Assembly (NCBI GenBank): GCA_023052935.1
Contig: CM041292.1
Span: 101,596,426 to 101,660,425, forward strand
Direction: 5' to 3'
Source: Piezodorus guildinii
Taxonomy: Eukaryota; Arthropoda; Insecta; Hemiptera; Pentatomidae
DNA length: 64,000 nt
Positions 36,166-46,194 of this stretch are shown piece after piece; within the stretch, counting starts at the first letter, position 1; each line of letters begins with the position of its first letter. A model generated the notes under the pieces. The model ran no database searches. It was not told where the DNA came from and saw only the letters and a list, made by a program, of their open reading frames with translations. A program made the translations under genes and the position numbers.

Positions 36166-39100
36166 ACCAGACTAGAACAATTTATAAAACATTAAAACCT
36201 CTTAATCACTGACTAAAATGAAATTCGCACTATTGATTATTATTTTTTTCAAAAGGTCTACAGAAGCCTTTTTTAATATTTTTTTAAAAATATTTTTAAT
36301 CTTGTGATATTGATATAAATTTACATACACTTGTAAATATCCATAATTCTTATTATAGGTATCTTTCTTTTTTAAGAATCTGAAAATTATTTAGTCCTAA
36401 ATATTTTTTCCATGAAAATTATTGGATCTAAAACATACGTGTTGGATTGTTATCTTGCTGTCATGAAGTTCTCCTTCGATCCTGAGTCAGCTACGAGATA
36501 CTATCTAGCAAACCCAAGTTATATTATATTTACTCAGATGTCCCATTTCAGGTCACCTTAAGATCTCAACTCTACCTTTAACATATATTAATGAAATCCC
36601 CTGATCACCTTTACTACCATGAATCATTACAATATATGTACTATTGAAAAACCGAATGGGAGAGAAAATAGCAAGTTTTCAACAAAAACTACCAAGACCT
36701 GGAAAATAAAAAAAATACGTATTTATGAAAAGCTTTGTGAAATGACAGAAACCCTATTATTTCTCCATAGCTTCTTAACTTTTCAATAAAAGTTCACTTA
36801 GAAATATTAAAGAAATAAATCTCGCAAAAGAAATACCAAACTATTCTGCAGAATATTTTATATAGAGTAAGGTTATTAAGAAACCAAAAGCTTCATTAGC
36901 CAGATTAGATTTTTCTTTGGTGATGTCTAAATTTCAAATATAGAATGTGTTTTTTTTTACACATTTGTAAATTACTATATACAAATTTAAAAGTATACAT
37001 TGAAATAGTCCGTTTTAGTGTTTATTTCATTTATCTTAGGAACTTTTTCTCTTTAAGAAGAGAATGGGGAAAAAAAATATTCTCTGCTTTATATAGCTCA
37101 GAAGTCCAAACAGTATCCTGCCAGGATAACCAATTTATCAGCTTATTGTCTCGGGTTGAGCCACAGGTATGGATATAAAAATAAATGATAATTTTTTTTC
37201 TCATTATTTTTAAGCTATTTTGATAAACAAAGCAAAATAATCTAAAACGGATTTAAGGTAGTATTTATTTTCGGTGCCTTTTTCTTGATCAAGTTAAATT
37301 TTTTATAGCCTATTTTATCTCTATTATAGTAAAAAAAAAACAGCTCTTCCTAGATCACTTTTTATGACATTTTCTAGATCAATACTTTAATAGGATAACA
37401 TTTTTTTCTCTATCATTTAAAATATACCACAATTAAATTATAATAATTTTCATGACTCATATTTCCCGCCTGTTGCCATTGTTCAATACCTTCTGTCCCT
37501 TTTTCCAGTTATTTCAGGGAAATCGTAAAGAAACATTTTTATTATATTATATATTTGTTTTTGTTTTTTTATTATTTTCATTTATTCATTATTTTTGTCT
37601 AGTAGCTTAGATCAACTTTAATAGTTACAATGATATTTTGTAAGGTGACCCAAATCAGTCGGTAGTCATAGATAATAAATGGAACAAAGAATCACAAATA
37701 TCGAAAGGTCTTTGGTTTAGTATTTGGCACAACCGCAATGTTAGTTTTTAGTTCGAAACTGCTCCTGGTCTACTGCCAGCAGACCAATATTGGAGAATTT
37801 GATATGAGGCAGGTAATATGTTGAATGCAAACTTGATCAGTTCTTTTTTTCTTTTTTTTGAACCTATGGAATTCAGCCGAATAACGTAATTTAGATAAAT
37901 TTAAATAATATGAACAATTTAAAAAAAAGTCATTTATTATTATTAAATTAATATTATTATTTAAATCAACTGGATTAAAAATAATTGGGCGTGTTTATAA
38001 TTCTTCCGCAAAACATTTTCATTAAAAATAAACACCGGCGAACAACGTTTCGGCATATTTTCCCTATCTTTAAGATCCTGTCATCAAAATGGTTTCCTAG
38101 GTGTCAATCTATTTTTTCTATTTCGTCATTAATTAAAAATATTAATAAAAAAGTCTACAATAATAAATTATACTCTTTCCGTGCCTTCCCTCCTATAATT
38201 TATAGTTTTTTACCTTTATATTACATTTTTTTTTAAATTAACAATCTAGACATCTTCTGAACTTTAGACAAAGCAGTTTCGCTCAAGAAGTGGAATTATA
38301 AAAGAGGGTCGGTTCTGAAAATAAAACTGAATTTATCAGTAAGTGAGGAAACGCTACACATAAAAATTACATTATGATATTCAGTTTGAAATGTCTATTT
38401 TGCGACAGGTGAATGCCCTAAGTTAAAAAGTTTAATTTTTGTAACAAAATATGCAAGAAATATCGTGGGAATAATCTTGGAAGGATTATTAAATTTAATA
38501 TGACTTATTACTTTAAGCTTCTATGACTATATTATTTTTTTAACGTTCACTTTTAAATTTTAAATGATTTACTCTCAGCTATAAATGACATTAGTTTGAA
38601 AAAAATCCTAGTAGCAAATAAGCGATGGGACCTAATATATACTACGGAAATTTCAATTAAGATTTCTCCAGTAAACAGTAGGTACATAAACATATTTATT
38701 TTTTTTATTACTATTTTTTTTTTTTTTTTATATTTTCTTCAAATATTTCAATGGAAAGATATTATAAAATATAACAAAAACTTTGTTTAAGAAATACTTT
38801 TTTTATATTTTTAGTAGCTTCCTTGATTTTTACCACTTACCCGATTGAGAATCGTTAAGATTTTTGGGTGAAACAGATTACAGAAATTCAAGTTAAAATA
38901 AGTGAAGAAGTGTGTTGAATAATTTATTGGATAGTAGGGTTATTCGGAATTATTATTTTTTTATTTATTTTTTTAATAACTTCTTTATTTAAATCAAAAT
39001 ACAGACATTTTACAGTGCATGTAGAAGTCACTATCCCGTGTGTGGGACAGTAAGATACAATACAATAATTAAATAATATTACTAAATACAACACATCTTT

Positions 39101-39299
39101 TTATAGATAAACAGTAACAGGCGTTACTGGAAGCTTCTGCTTGTGGGTATCGCTTCCTATGGGCATTAAGAGGCAACGTCTGTGTGAGGAAAGAAGAAAA
39201 ATCTACAGTTATTATTAAATATTTTTCTGATATTGATAAATTGATAGAGTAGTTTTGTTATAAGTAGTTTTATTTTATAATTAAATTTAAAAAAAAATA
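36166..39299. other. No gene; possible Penelope terminus at 38.04-38.10 kb
   Basis: AT-rich, no recognisable coding. On the minus strand 38040-38100 reads TTGATGACAGG ... GCCGAAACGTTG, which resembles the hammerhead-like core of Penelope termini but lacks a clear partner. Confidence 0.35.
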
Positions 39300-39465
39300 A
39301 GATGGCCTCGGGATCTACTTACTTAAATATACATTGAAGTTCTACCGCTGGGTAGTTTCTTCACAAACCTTTCACGCCCTTTATTATAATTCAACAGTTT
39401 TACTTATTGTATTTATGTTAATACAGTTATAAAATACAATAAAATATGAATAAAAAAAATTTAAA
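39300..39465 (+). mobile_element. Jockey-related 3' tail
   Basis: Starts GATGGCCTCGGGATCTACTT, followed by CCGCTGGGTAGTTTCTTCAC, TTAATACAGTTATAAAATAC, CAATAAAATATG and an A-run. It tracks the 3' end of the 8.7-kb Jockey (AAATGGCCCCGGGACCTTCT, CCACTGGGTAGTGTCTCTAC, TTAATACAGTTGTAAATATC) but with many substitutions, so it is an older or sister family. Heavily 5'-truncated. Confidence 0.75.
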
Positions 39466-40744
39466 AATTATTCTGATTTGAAATGATGAAAAATTATTAT
39501 AAAATATTTCAGTTGTTTTGAATAAAATCATCTTTAGGCCGATTTCCTTAAGGTCTTTTTATGTAGCTAGCAGAAAAATGAACAGATGATACCAGCTGAA
39601 ATGTTATACTTTCGTTTTAGATGAAACTATCAATCTTATACTCGGATTTAACAGAAATATTGATAACAGAAATGGCTTTCTAGAATAAGCCAGTAAAAAA
39701 GAAAATTGGAATTTAAAACCAATAAATAAAGACTTAAAACCGTTTAGGAGTAAAATAATATTATTCTGACCGGATATTATAAAAATAACAATAAATTAAC
39801 CTGTAATTAATTAATCACAGTTTGTAACTTGTATTAAAAAAGTAACCGGTGTGGCATGATGGCTGTGGTACTAAATCTACTCTTTAGGAAAGAAAATTAC
39901 ATACCCTACGACTTCTTTTTCACTACGATTCAAAAATCACTCACGTCTGTGCAGCAATCGGAGGATGCACGTGGGCTGCATCTTTCGCTATTGACCAGCT
40001 TGTTAGGCGGTCAGTTGCAACCGTAATTTAACCTAGAGACTTAAACCATCCTCAACTGCTGAAGTGGTATTTGCTGATCCTGCTTTCCAGGATCTGAGGA
40101 ATTCTCAATATATATGGAAAAGATATTCTGAGAGAAGGTTCTCGGGGGAAAAAAAAATCGGGCTCGTTAAAAATTATAATATCTTCTTCTCGGAAACCGT
40201 CCCGAGAAACGGTCGGAAGACGGTATTGTCGCATATTCAATGTAAGTCAGAGACATATTTAAGTCCCTCCGTATCGCTTCTTTACAATTTCAATAATATT
40301 AACTATAATGATTTAAATAAATGAGAATTATTTTACTATTTTAGTACAATTTATTTTATACAGATAAGTACTATATTACAAAAAAAAAATAAAAAATGCT
40401 TGAGGCAAACTTCGAACATTTGAAATTAAAAATATAATAATAAGAGGATTGCCAGAGACTTGTAATAATAAACTTTTCCATATGCACCGGTTCACGCGAT
40501 TATTGGTGAAGTGCCACTTCTGCAACCGCAATCCAATTAAAATATTGAGTGGTTTTGCACAATTAGAATGGATTCTGGTTCTTTTTGTTAACCTATAGTT
40601 TAGGTACGTTGAAAATTAATGGATAGCCTCTAGTAGGATTACTATGAGAAAAAAAAAAATCTGATGCGAGCCACACACGTCATTCAATTACATCCAATGT
40701 CATACGTCTATATTTGAATATTATTATTATATTATATATTGGAA
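39466..40744. other. No gene recognised
   Basis: A decayed SINE-like head may sit at 39845-39960 (GGTGTGGCATGATGGCTGTGG). An open plus frame of 86 codons (40064-40324) matches nothing I know. Confidence 0.35.
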
Positions 40745-40954
40745 TTTAAGCATTGTCAGACTATTTCAATCAGAATGAACCATAACTACATGATACTTAA
40801 GCTTATAAAATTTTACATCTATATAGCGATTTTAATCAAAATCGTTAGAGCCGTTATCGAGAAAATCGTAAAAATGTACAAAATTCATGGTATTGCTATG
40901 TTTTTGACCGGCTGCTTTTCTAAGGCAACGGTAGCTTCAAGAACTAGCTTACTT
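40745..40954 (+). repeat. Repeat A copy, 5' half
   Basis: Reads NYMILKLIKFYIYIAILIKI, VRAVIEKIVKMYKIHGI, matching the 5' half of the copies at 46.2 kb and 8.0 kb. It is cut near 40954 where the foldback element begins. Confidence 0.6.
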
Positions 40955-40964
40955 ACTATATTTA
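40955..40964 (+). repeat. Candidate target-site duplication, foldback element, left
   Basis: ACTATATTTA, identical to 44650-44659. AT-rich, so less certain; the inverted terminus proper starts five bases inside (40970). Confidence 0.5.
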
Positions 40965-40988
40965 GTCAATATATAGCATTTCCGAGTC

Positions 40989-41135
40989 AAATTCAACCTT
41001 TTCCAAGTCAAATTCAACCTTTTCCAAGTCAAATTCAACCTTTTCCAAGTCAAATTCAACCTTTTCCAAGTCAAATTCAACCTTTTCCAAGTCAAATTCA
41101 ACCTTTTCCATTTCAAATTCAACCTTTTTCGATTT
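40989..41135 (+). repeat. 21-bp tandem repeat, left arm (7 units)
   Basis: Units begin AAATTCAACCTTTTCCAAG at 40989, 41010, 41031, 41052, 41073, 41094 and 41115; the last two are degenerate. As 21 is a multiple of three, every frame shows a seven-residue repeat (FPSQIQP on plus, KVEFDLE on minus), which is no evidence of coding. Confidence 0.95.
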
Positions 41136-41385
41136 CAATAAAATAATAATCAAATTAACATGATTATATGTTTTAATGGTTATTTTAATTACACCTTGTG
41201 TTTTTAACCCTTGTGGCTTGTTAAATGTTCCCAGGGGCATTTCTACATATCATTAGTCACGAATATAATAATGAGTATAACCGATACATTAATTTTAAGA
41301 CATTTGCAATACAAGGTCTGGTAGTCGGATTAGCGGGATTCGTTTTATTTTAGTTTTATAATCGCGGGCGAAAATATTATCAATA

Positions 41386-42267
41386 GAGGTCTATTTTAAC
41401 TTTTTCGTATTTATTAGCTAGTAGGCTCAGCAGATGCGTTCCCAAAGGTTCTTTACCGACTACACTATTAATTTTAATGGCGCTCGCTCAAATATCGGTT
41501 TATTATAACTTTTTCGTATTTATTGGATACTAGGCTCAGTAGCTGCGTTCCCAAAGGTTCGTTACCGATTACACTATTAATTTTAATCGCGCTCCCTCAA
41601 ATATGGGTTTATTATAACTTTTTCGTATTTATTGGATACAAGGCTGAGTAGCTGCGTTCCCAAAGGTTCGTTACCGACTACACTATTAATTTCAATAGCG
41701 CACGCTCAAATATGGGTTTATTATAACTTTTTCGTATTTATCGGATACAAGGCTCAGTAGCTGCGTTCCCAAAGTTTCGTTACCGACTACACTATTTATT
41801 TTAATCGCGCTCGCTCAAATATGGGTTTATTATTACTTTTTCGTATTTATTGGATACTAGGCTCAGTTGCTGCGTTACGGAGGGTTCTTTCCCGACCATT
41901 CTATTAATTATTCGTGCGCTCGCTCAAATATGGGTTTATTATAACTTTTTCGTATTTATAGGATACTAGGCTCAGTTGCTGCGTTACGGGGGTTCTTTCC
42001 CGACCATTCTATTAATTATTCGTACGCTCGCTCAAATATGGGTTTATTATAACTTTTTCGTATTTATTCGCTATTAGGCTCAGTTGATGCGTTGCGGAGG
42101 TTGCTATCCCAATTATTTAATTCATTTTAAGTGCTCTCGCTCAAGAAGAGGTTTATTTTAACTTGTTCGTATTTACTGCATACTAGGCTCAGTCGCTGCG
42201 TAACCAAGGACTCGTTACAGATTATACTATTAATTTTAATTGCGGTAACTCAAGTAGAGGTTTATCA
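41386..42267 (+). repeat. 109-bp tandem repeat, left arm (8 units)
   Basis: The TTTTTCGTATTTATT anchor occurs at 41401, 41510, 41619, 41728, 41837, 41946, 42054 and (variant) 42163: a period of 109 bp with one unit of 108. Each unit also has GGCTCAGTAGCTGCGTTCCC, GTTACCGACTACACTATTAA and CGCTCGCTCAAATATGGG. Units 5-7 form a subgroup (CTGCGTTACGG, TTCTTTCCCGACCATTC). Confidence 0.95.
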
Positions 42268-42470
42268 TATTTGAGGGAGAGCGATTAAAATTAATAGTGT
42301 AATCGGTAACGAACCTTTGGGAACGCAGCTACTGAGCCTTGTATCCAATAAATACGAAAAAGTTATAATAAACTCATATTTGAGCGAGCGCTATTGAAAT
42401 TAATAGTGTAGTCGGTAACGAACCTTTGGGAACGCAGCTACTGAGCCTTGTATCCAATAAATACGAAAAA
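42268..42470 (-). repeat. 109-bp repeat, right arm, first two units
   Basis: Reverse-oriented units with AATACGAAAAA at 42351 and 42460. The array is cut at 42470 by the Penelope-like element and resumes at 44116. Confidence 0.93.
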
Positions 42471-42553
42471 TATTGAGGGTGTATAGTCGACTGTAGAAAC
42501 TATTATAGGTGGAATAGTCAGGAATCAGTCATTTTTGAAAAGTTTTTAATTTT

Positions 42554-42593
42554 GCCAACGTTTCGGCTCAAGCTTGTGAGCCATCATCAGGGC
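42554..42593 (-). ncRNA. Hammerhead-like motif, PLE3 left repeat
   Basis: Minus strand: GCC-CTGATGA, hairpin GGCTC/GAGCC with loop ACAAGCTT, GAAAC-GTT-GGC. The hairpin differs from PLE1 (GACCC/GGGTC) but pairing is intact. Confidence 0.72.
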
Positions 42594-42705
42594 TACAAAC
42601 ATCAGAACAAAAGAGATACATATTAATATGATAATGAAAATTTTCTTCTGAATGTAGTGACAATGATAACATTTGAAATAAAACAGAAAATATACCAACA
42701 TACTT

Positions 42706-42888
42706 TGGAATGGATCTGTACTGGGGAACTATGGCGGTTTGTGGAGAGTGTGCGGGGATGGAGTGAGGGTTTGAAGAAGTTTTAATGAGGTTCTTGATTG
42801 ATTGGTCAGGAAAATTATTAGATTTTAGGATTTTTGTTAGTCGGGTTAAATTATCTTGGTGAAATTTTGTCTCGGAAAGTGTTAAGGA
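42706..42888 (-). pseudogene. PLE3 RT-endonuclease linker, inverted fragment
   Basis: Minus-strand coding FHQDNLTRLTKILKSNNFPD then QSIKNLIKTSSNP and QYRSIPK, which corresponds to NINRIKTILLANNFPP of PLE2. It ends at the terminal repeat. The last words (CRSIP in PLE3 order: YRSIP) are repeated in the plus-strand half (HRSIPYIPSLSQK), so a short stretch is duplicated in inverse orientation at the junction. Confidence 0.75.
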
Positions 42889-43403
42889 ATTCCTTCCATT
42901 CCATCCACAGATCCATTCCATACATCCCATCTCTATCTCAAAAAATTAAAAAAGTCTTATCCTCTAGCTTTCCCCATCTCCGCTTAGTTTTAAAACATAG
43001 TAACAAATTAAAGAATCTATATTCAAAACTAAAAGATCCCATCCCTTTCCTACAAAAATCAAATTTAGTTTATCGTATTCCCTGCTCTTCCCCAAATTGT
43101 AATTCATGTTACATAGGCGAGACCAAAAACTATCTCAAAAAAAGAATTTATCAGCACAAATACACAATATCTACCCGTAACCCATTTTCCTCAAAATTAT
43201 CCGAACACGCTATATCCCTTGACCATCATTTTGATTTTGATAATCCTGAAATCCTAGCCACCGTACCTAACTACAAAAAGCGACTCCTCTCCGAAGCTAT
43301 ATATATCCATATGGAAAAAGATCGAGTTCCCGTAAATCATAAAACTGACAAAGAGATAATTTCTCCCTCGTATGCTAACATCTTCCGTCTCCTTAAATTA
43401 TAA
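42889..43403 (+). pseudogene. PLE3 GIY-YIG endonuclease (5'-truncated, domain intact)
   Basis: Open frame to TAA at 43401-43403. Linker HRSIPYIPSLSQKIKKVL, LRLVLKHSNKLKNLYSKL, then nuclease: NLVYRIPCSSPNCNS, CYIGETKNYLKKRIYQHK, KLSEHAISLDHHFDF, RLLSEAIYIHME, VNHKTDKEI. The Tyr pair, Arg of KKRI and Glu of SEAI give the GIY-YIG catalytic set, and Cys/His pairs match the Penelope nuclease type. No stop or frameshift within the domain; the RT is absent, so no autonomous function. The frame continues upstream to 42834 only by chance through the inverted segment. Confidence 0.92.
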
Positions 43404-44026
43404 CTCTATCACTTTATTGTACAAATTGCTTGTGTAATGTATATTTTATTTATTTACTGTATATTTATCTTTTTGTTTACAACACCTCTGGTTCTTGTTT
43501 TTGTTATTTATTTATTTTATTTTGTTTTTTATTATATACCTCATGATCTTCTAAATACCTCAGATTCTAGTGTTTATAATTTTCTGTTAAAAATGTTCAA
43601 CCTTATTGTACATACGGATATATTATTTTGTTTTTTCCATTATATAATTTTGTAAAACTTTTTAAAAACAAAGATAAGCTGTAGTATTTACACTTAGAAG
43701 GGAAAACCTTCAGGGTTTTTACACGAACCCCTCCCCATACTACCTATGTTTATGGTTTTCCTCAGTTTATGCTTGGACATGGCTCAGTAATGGTACGTTT
43801 ATATATATATGTTTTTTTTACTTTTATATTAAAGTCTAAAGTTCTGTAAAATTTGTTATGCTTATCATCATCAGATTATGTATCATATTATCATTATTTG
43901 TATCTATAATATTTAAGTATGTTGGTATATTTTCTGTTTTATTTCAAATGTTATCATTGTCACTACATTCAGAAGAAAATTTTCATTATCATATTAATAT
44001 GTATCTCTTTTGTTCTGATGTTTGTA

Positions 44027-44066
44027 GCCCTGATGATGGCTCACAAGCTTGAGCCGAAACGTTGGC
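44027..44066 (+). ncRNA. Hammerhead-like motif, PLE3 right repeat
   Basis: GCC-CTGATGA-T, GGCTC hairpin GAGCC, GAAAC-GTT-GGC, in sense with the endonuclease. Confidence 0.72.
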
Positions 44067-44115
44067 AAAATTAAAAACTTTTCAAAAATGACTGATTCCT
44101 GACTATTCCACCTAT

Positions 44116-44245
44116 AAATACGAAAAAGTTATAATAAACCCATATTTGAGCGAGTGCGATTAAAATTAATAGTATAATCGGTAACGAACCTTTGGGACGC
44201 ATCTGCTTAGCCTACTATCCAATAAATACGAAAAAGTTAAAATAA
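44116..44245 (-). repeat. 109-bp repeat, right arm, last unit
   Basis: Continues the reverse array after PLE3, with AATACGAAAAA at 44117 and 44225. Confidence 0.9.
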
Positions 44246-44510
44246 ACCTCTATTGATAATATTTTCGCCCGCGATTATAAAACTAAAATAAAACGAATCC
44301 CGCTAATCCGACTACCAGACCTTGTATCGCAAATGTCTTAAAATTAATGTATCGGTTATACTTATTATTATATTCGTGACTAATTATATGTAGAAAGGCC
44401 TCTGGGAACATTTAACAAGCCACAAGGGTTAAAAACACAAGGTGTAATTAAAATAACCATTAAAACATAAAATTATGTTAATTTGATTTTTATTATTTTA
44501 TTGAAATCGA

Positions 44511-44638
44511 AAAAGGTTGAATTTGAAATGGAAAAGGTTGAATTTGACTTGGAAAAGTTTGAATTTGACTTGGAAAAGGTTGAATTTGACTTGGAAAAGG
44601 TTGAATTTGACTTGGAAAAGGTTGAATTTGACTTGGAA
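44511..44638 (-). repeat. 21-bp tandem repeat, right arm (6 units)
   Basis: Reverse complement of the left array: GGTTGAATTTGACTTGGAAAA units, last followed by TGCTATATA. Confidence 0.95.
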
Positions 44639-44812
44639 ATGCTATATAAACTATATTTAATGATACCATGGATCTCCTTTCCAAAGGTATCGTGTTTATC
44701 AATCCAAGAGGTGGCATGCAGGGTAAGATTAAAGTAAACAAGATTCAATCAATACGTTATTATAATTATTCACTAACACATATAAAGTATATCAACACAT
44801 TGCCTAGAACTT

Positions 44813-45277
44813 TGATTGAGAATACTGAGGGACATTTTACTACCTTTACCATACAATATTACAAACAACAATATACCTTTGAAACACTTAACCGGCTGGC
44901 GAAGGTGATATCAGTCTTAGGTCCCCTTTCTCGGCATCATCCTCCAGCTGCTCTCAGAACCTCGACGGCCACCTCCTCTTCTTGTAGATGGAACCCGACT
45001 CCCTCTTCCTGAGGATAAAACTTGACTAACTCCTGGTTCGAATAAGACTGCCCTACGAATCTTCTCTCCCATCCTCGTCACCTCGGGCGGGCCAATATGG
45101 GAAGTGCCCCGGTTGGCGATATAGCCTTTGTACTATTATTCTTATCTTTCCACCTATCTTAATATTCTTGTTGGCCCCCGCTGGGGGGAAACTACCAGAG
45201 TTTTCTGGTACCGCTGGAGGGCCCATACCGATGGGAAATCCAGGGGGCTAGGTAAACACCTTTTGATGTTTTGCCGA
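44813..45277 (-). repeat. Repeat B, copy 2
   Basis: Reverse-oriented partner of 2433-2868. It differs by an extra stretch around 45080-45180 (ATAGCCTTTGTACTATTATT) not present in copy 1. See copy 1 for the shared blocks. Confidence 0.6.
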
Positions 45278-45354
45278 CAAAGGTTAGTTATCATTAATTG
45301 TTTAATATTAAAATTATTTAATTATGAACTCCCCTCAGTATCCTCAATACATTA

Positions 45355-45625
45355 CAGTATAGAGTATGAATTCCAGTTGGCCGATTTTGGTAAAAAAGTT
45401 GTTATAACATCTCAGGCTTTTTAAAATATGAAATTTAAGTTTCATATAACTTATCGTTTTCGAGCAGACTTGACACGCGCAGATTTTTTTGCGGGACATG
45501 GTCATTTAGACTCAGGGAACCCTAAAACATGTATCCTCGTTTAAAACTGGAATTCGAAAATCTTCAAAATTGCAATACTTTCCCTTACTATATATTTCCT
45601 ATACAGGTAAGTTAAAGTAATAGAT
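45355..45625 (+). repeat. Repeat A copy, 3' part
   Basis: Reads LADFGKKVVITSQAF, then GGGACATGGTCATTTAGAC, AAAACTGGAATTCGAAAATC, GCAATACTTTCCCTTACTAT and the terminus ATTTCCTATACAGGTAAG. Confidence 0.65.
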
Positions 45626-46194
45626 TTAGTTGAGTAAGAGTTTCAATATAATTAACCAAAACTCAATGTTGTTTTATTTCTGTTTTTTAAACAGAAGTTT
45701 AACCTATAAGGGTCTTTCAATTGTTTTGTTTCTTCTTTAATTCCCAAATCACTGTTGATATCTTTTGTGTTAATTAGTGATTTTTCAAATAGAACAATTA
45801 AAATATTAATTATTAAGAGGTCAGTGAAAGGAAGTTTGTTAAATGTGAACTGCTTTCCTTCTTGATGGAGGCATCTAAAGACTTGGTGACTTTAAAAGCT
45901 TATTGTGAGAAGAGACAGTGTTGTTTTGCAAGTTTCATTGTTATTAGTGTTACTCATGTGGAGATGTGGTTAACATGAAAGCAACAACGGTTAAGAGGAA
46001 TTCCATAGAAGAACACCTTATATTGTTATTATTATTATATTAGCTCATGTTTACAGTAAAGTAACTATTAAATCCTTCTCATAGCATATCTAAACGAAGG
46101 AAATTTCAGTTAAAATATCTTCAGAAATAAGTTTAAATGAAAGAATGCTCCTTCAACTATGATTTTTTTCTTCCTTGTGCGTCATTCTGAATCA

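Larger units (their letters stand above)
42471..44115 (+). mobile_element. Penelope-like element PLE3, nested in the foldback element
   Basis: Bounded by AAATACGAAAAA (42459-42470 and 44116-44127). A 34-bp overhang (42471-42504) precedes a 201-bp left repeat (42505-42705); the right repeat (43915-44115) is its inverted copy of equal length. Between them are an inverted piece of RT-endonuclease linker (minus, 42706 to about 42888) and the endonuclease with 3' UTR (plus). The two halves therefore face away from each other, as produced by twin priming or template switching during insertion. Being inside one 109-bp unit, it is younger than the foldback element. Confidence 0.92.
40965..44649. mobile_element. 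Foldback-type transposon with two-tier tandem arrays
   Basis: Two opposing arms. Left arm in order: TATATAGCATTTCC terminus (40970), seven 21-bp units, a single-copy segment (41136-41385), eight 109-bp units. Right arm is the same in reverse: two to three 109-bp units, the single-copy segment (about 44245-44490), six 21-bp units, and GGAAATGCTATATA at the end. The arms meet near 42268. Without the nested Penelope element (42471-44115) and one copy of its target duplication the length is about 2.0 kb. No transposase is present, so it is non-autonomous. The layout recalls Foldback/Galileo elements or long-TIR Mutator-type elements; which of these is inference. The arms are close in sequence, suggesting recent activity or gene conversion. 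Confidence 0.85.

Noticed and set aside
40739..41146. 135-codon ORF with (FPSQIQP) repeats as a gene
   Set aside because: It runs from repeat A into the 21-bp array of the foldback element. A 21-bp unit keeps any frame open; the mirrored array gives the same in the other arm.
41386..42470. CRISPR-like array
   Set aside because: Units are contiguous 109-bp tandem repeats without variable spacers, and the context is a eukaryotic transposon.
42568..42930. 120-codon minus ORF as one gene
   Set aside because: It fuses the antisense of the plus-strand linker, an inverted linker piece, and the terminal repeat.
44473..44748. Overlapping ORFs on both strands with KVEFDLE or SNSTFSK repeats
   Set aside because: Same 21-bp array read in different frames.
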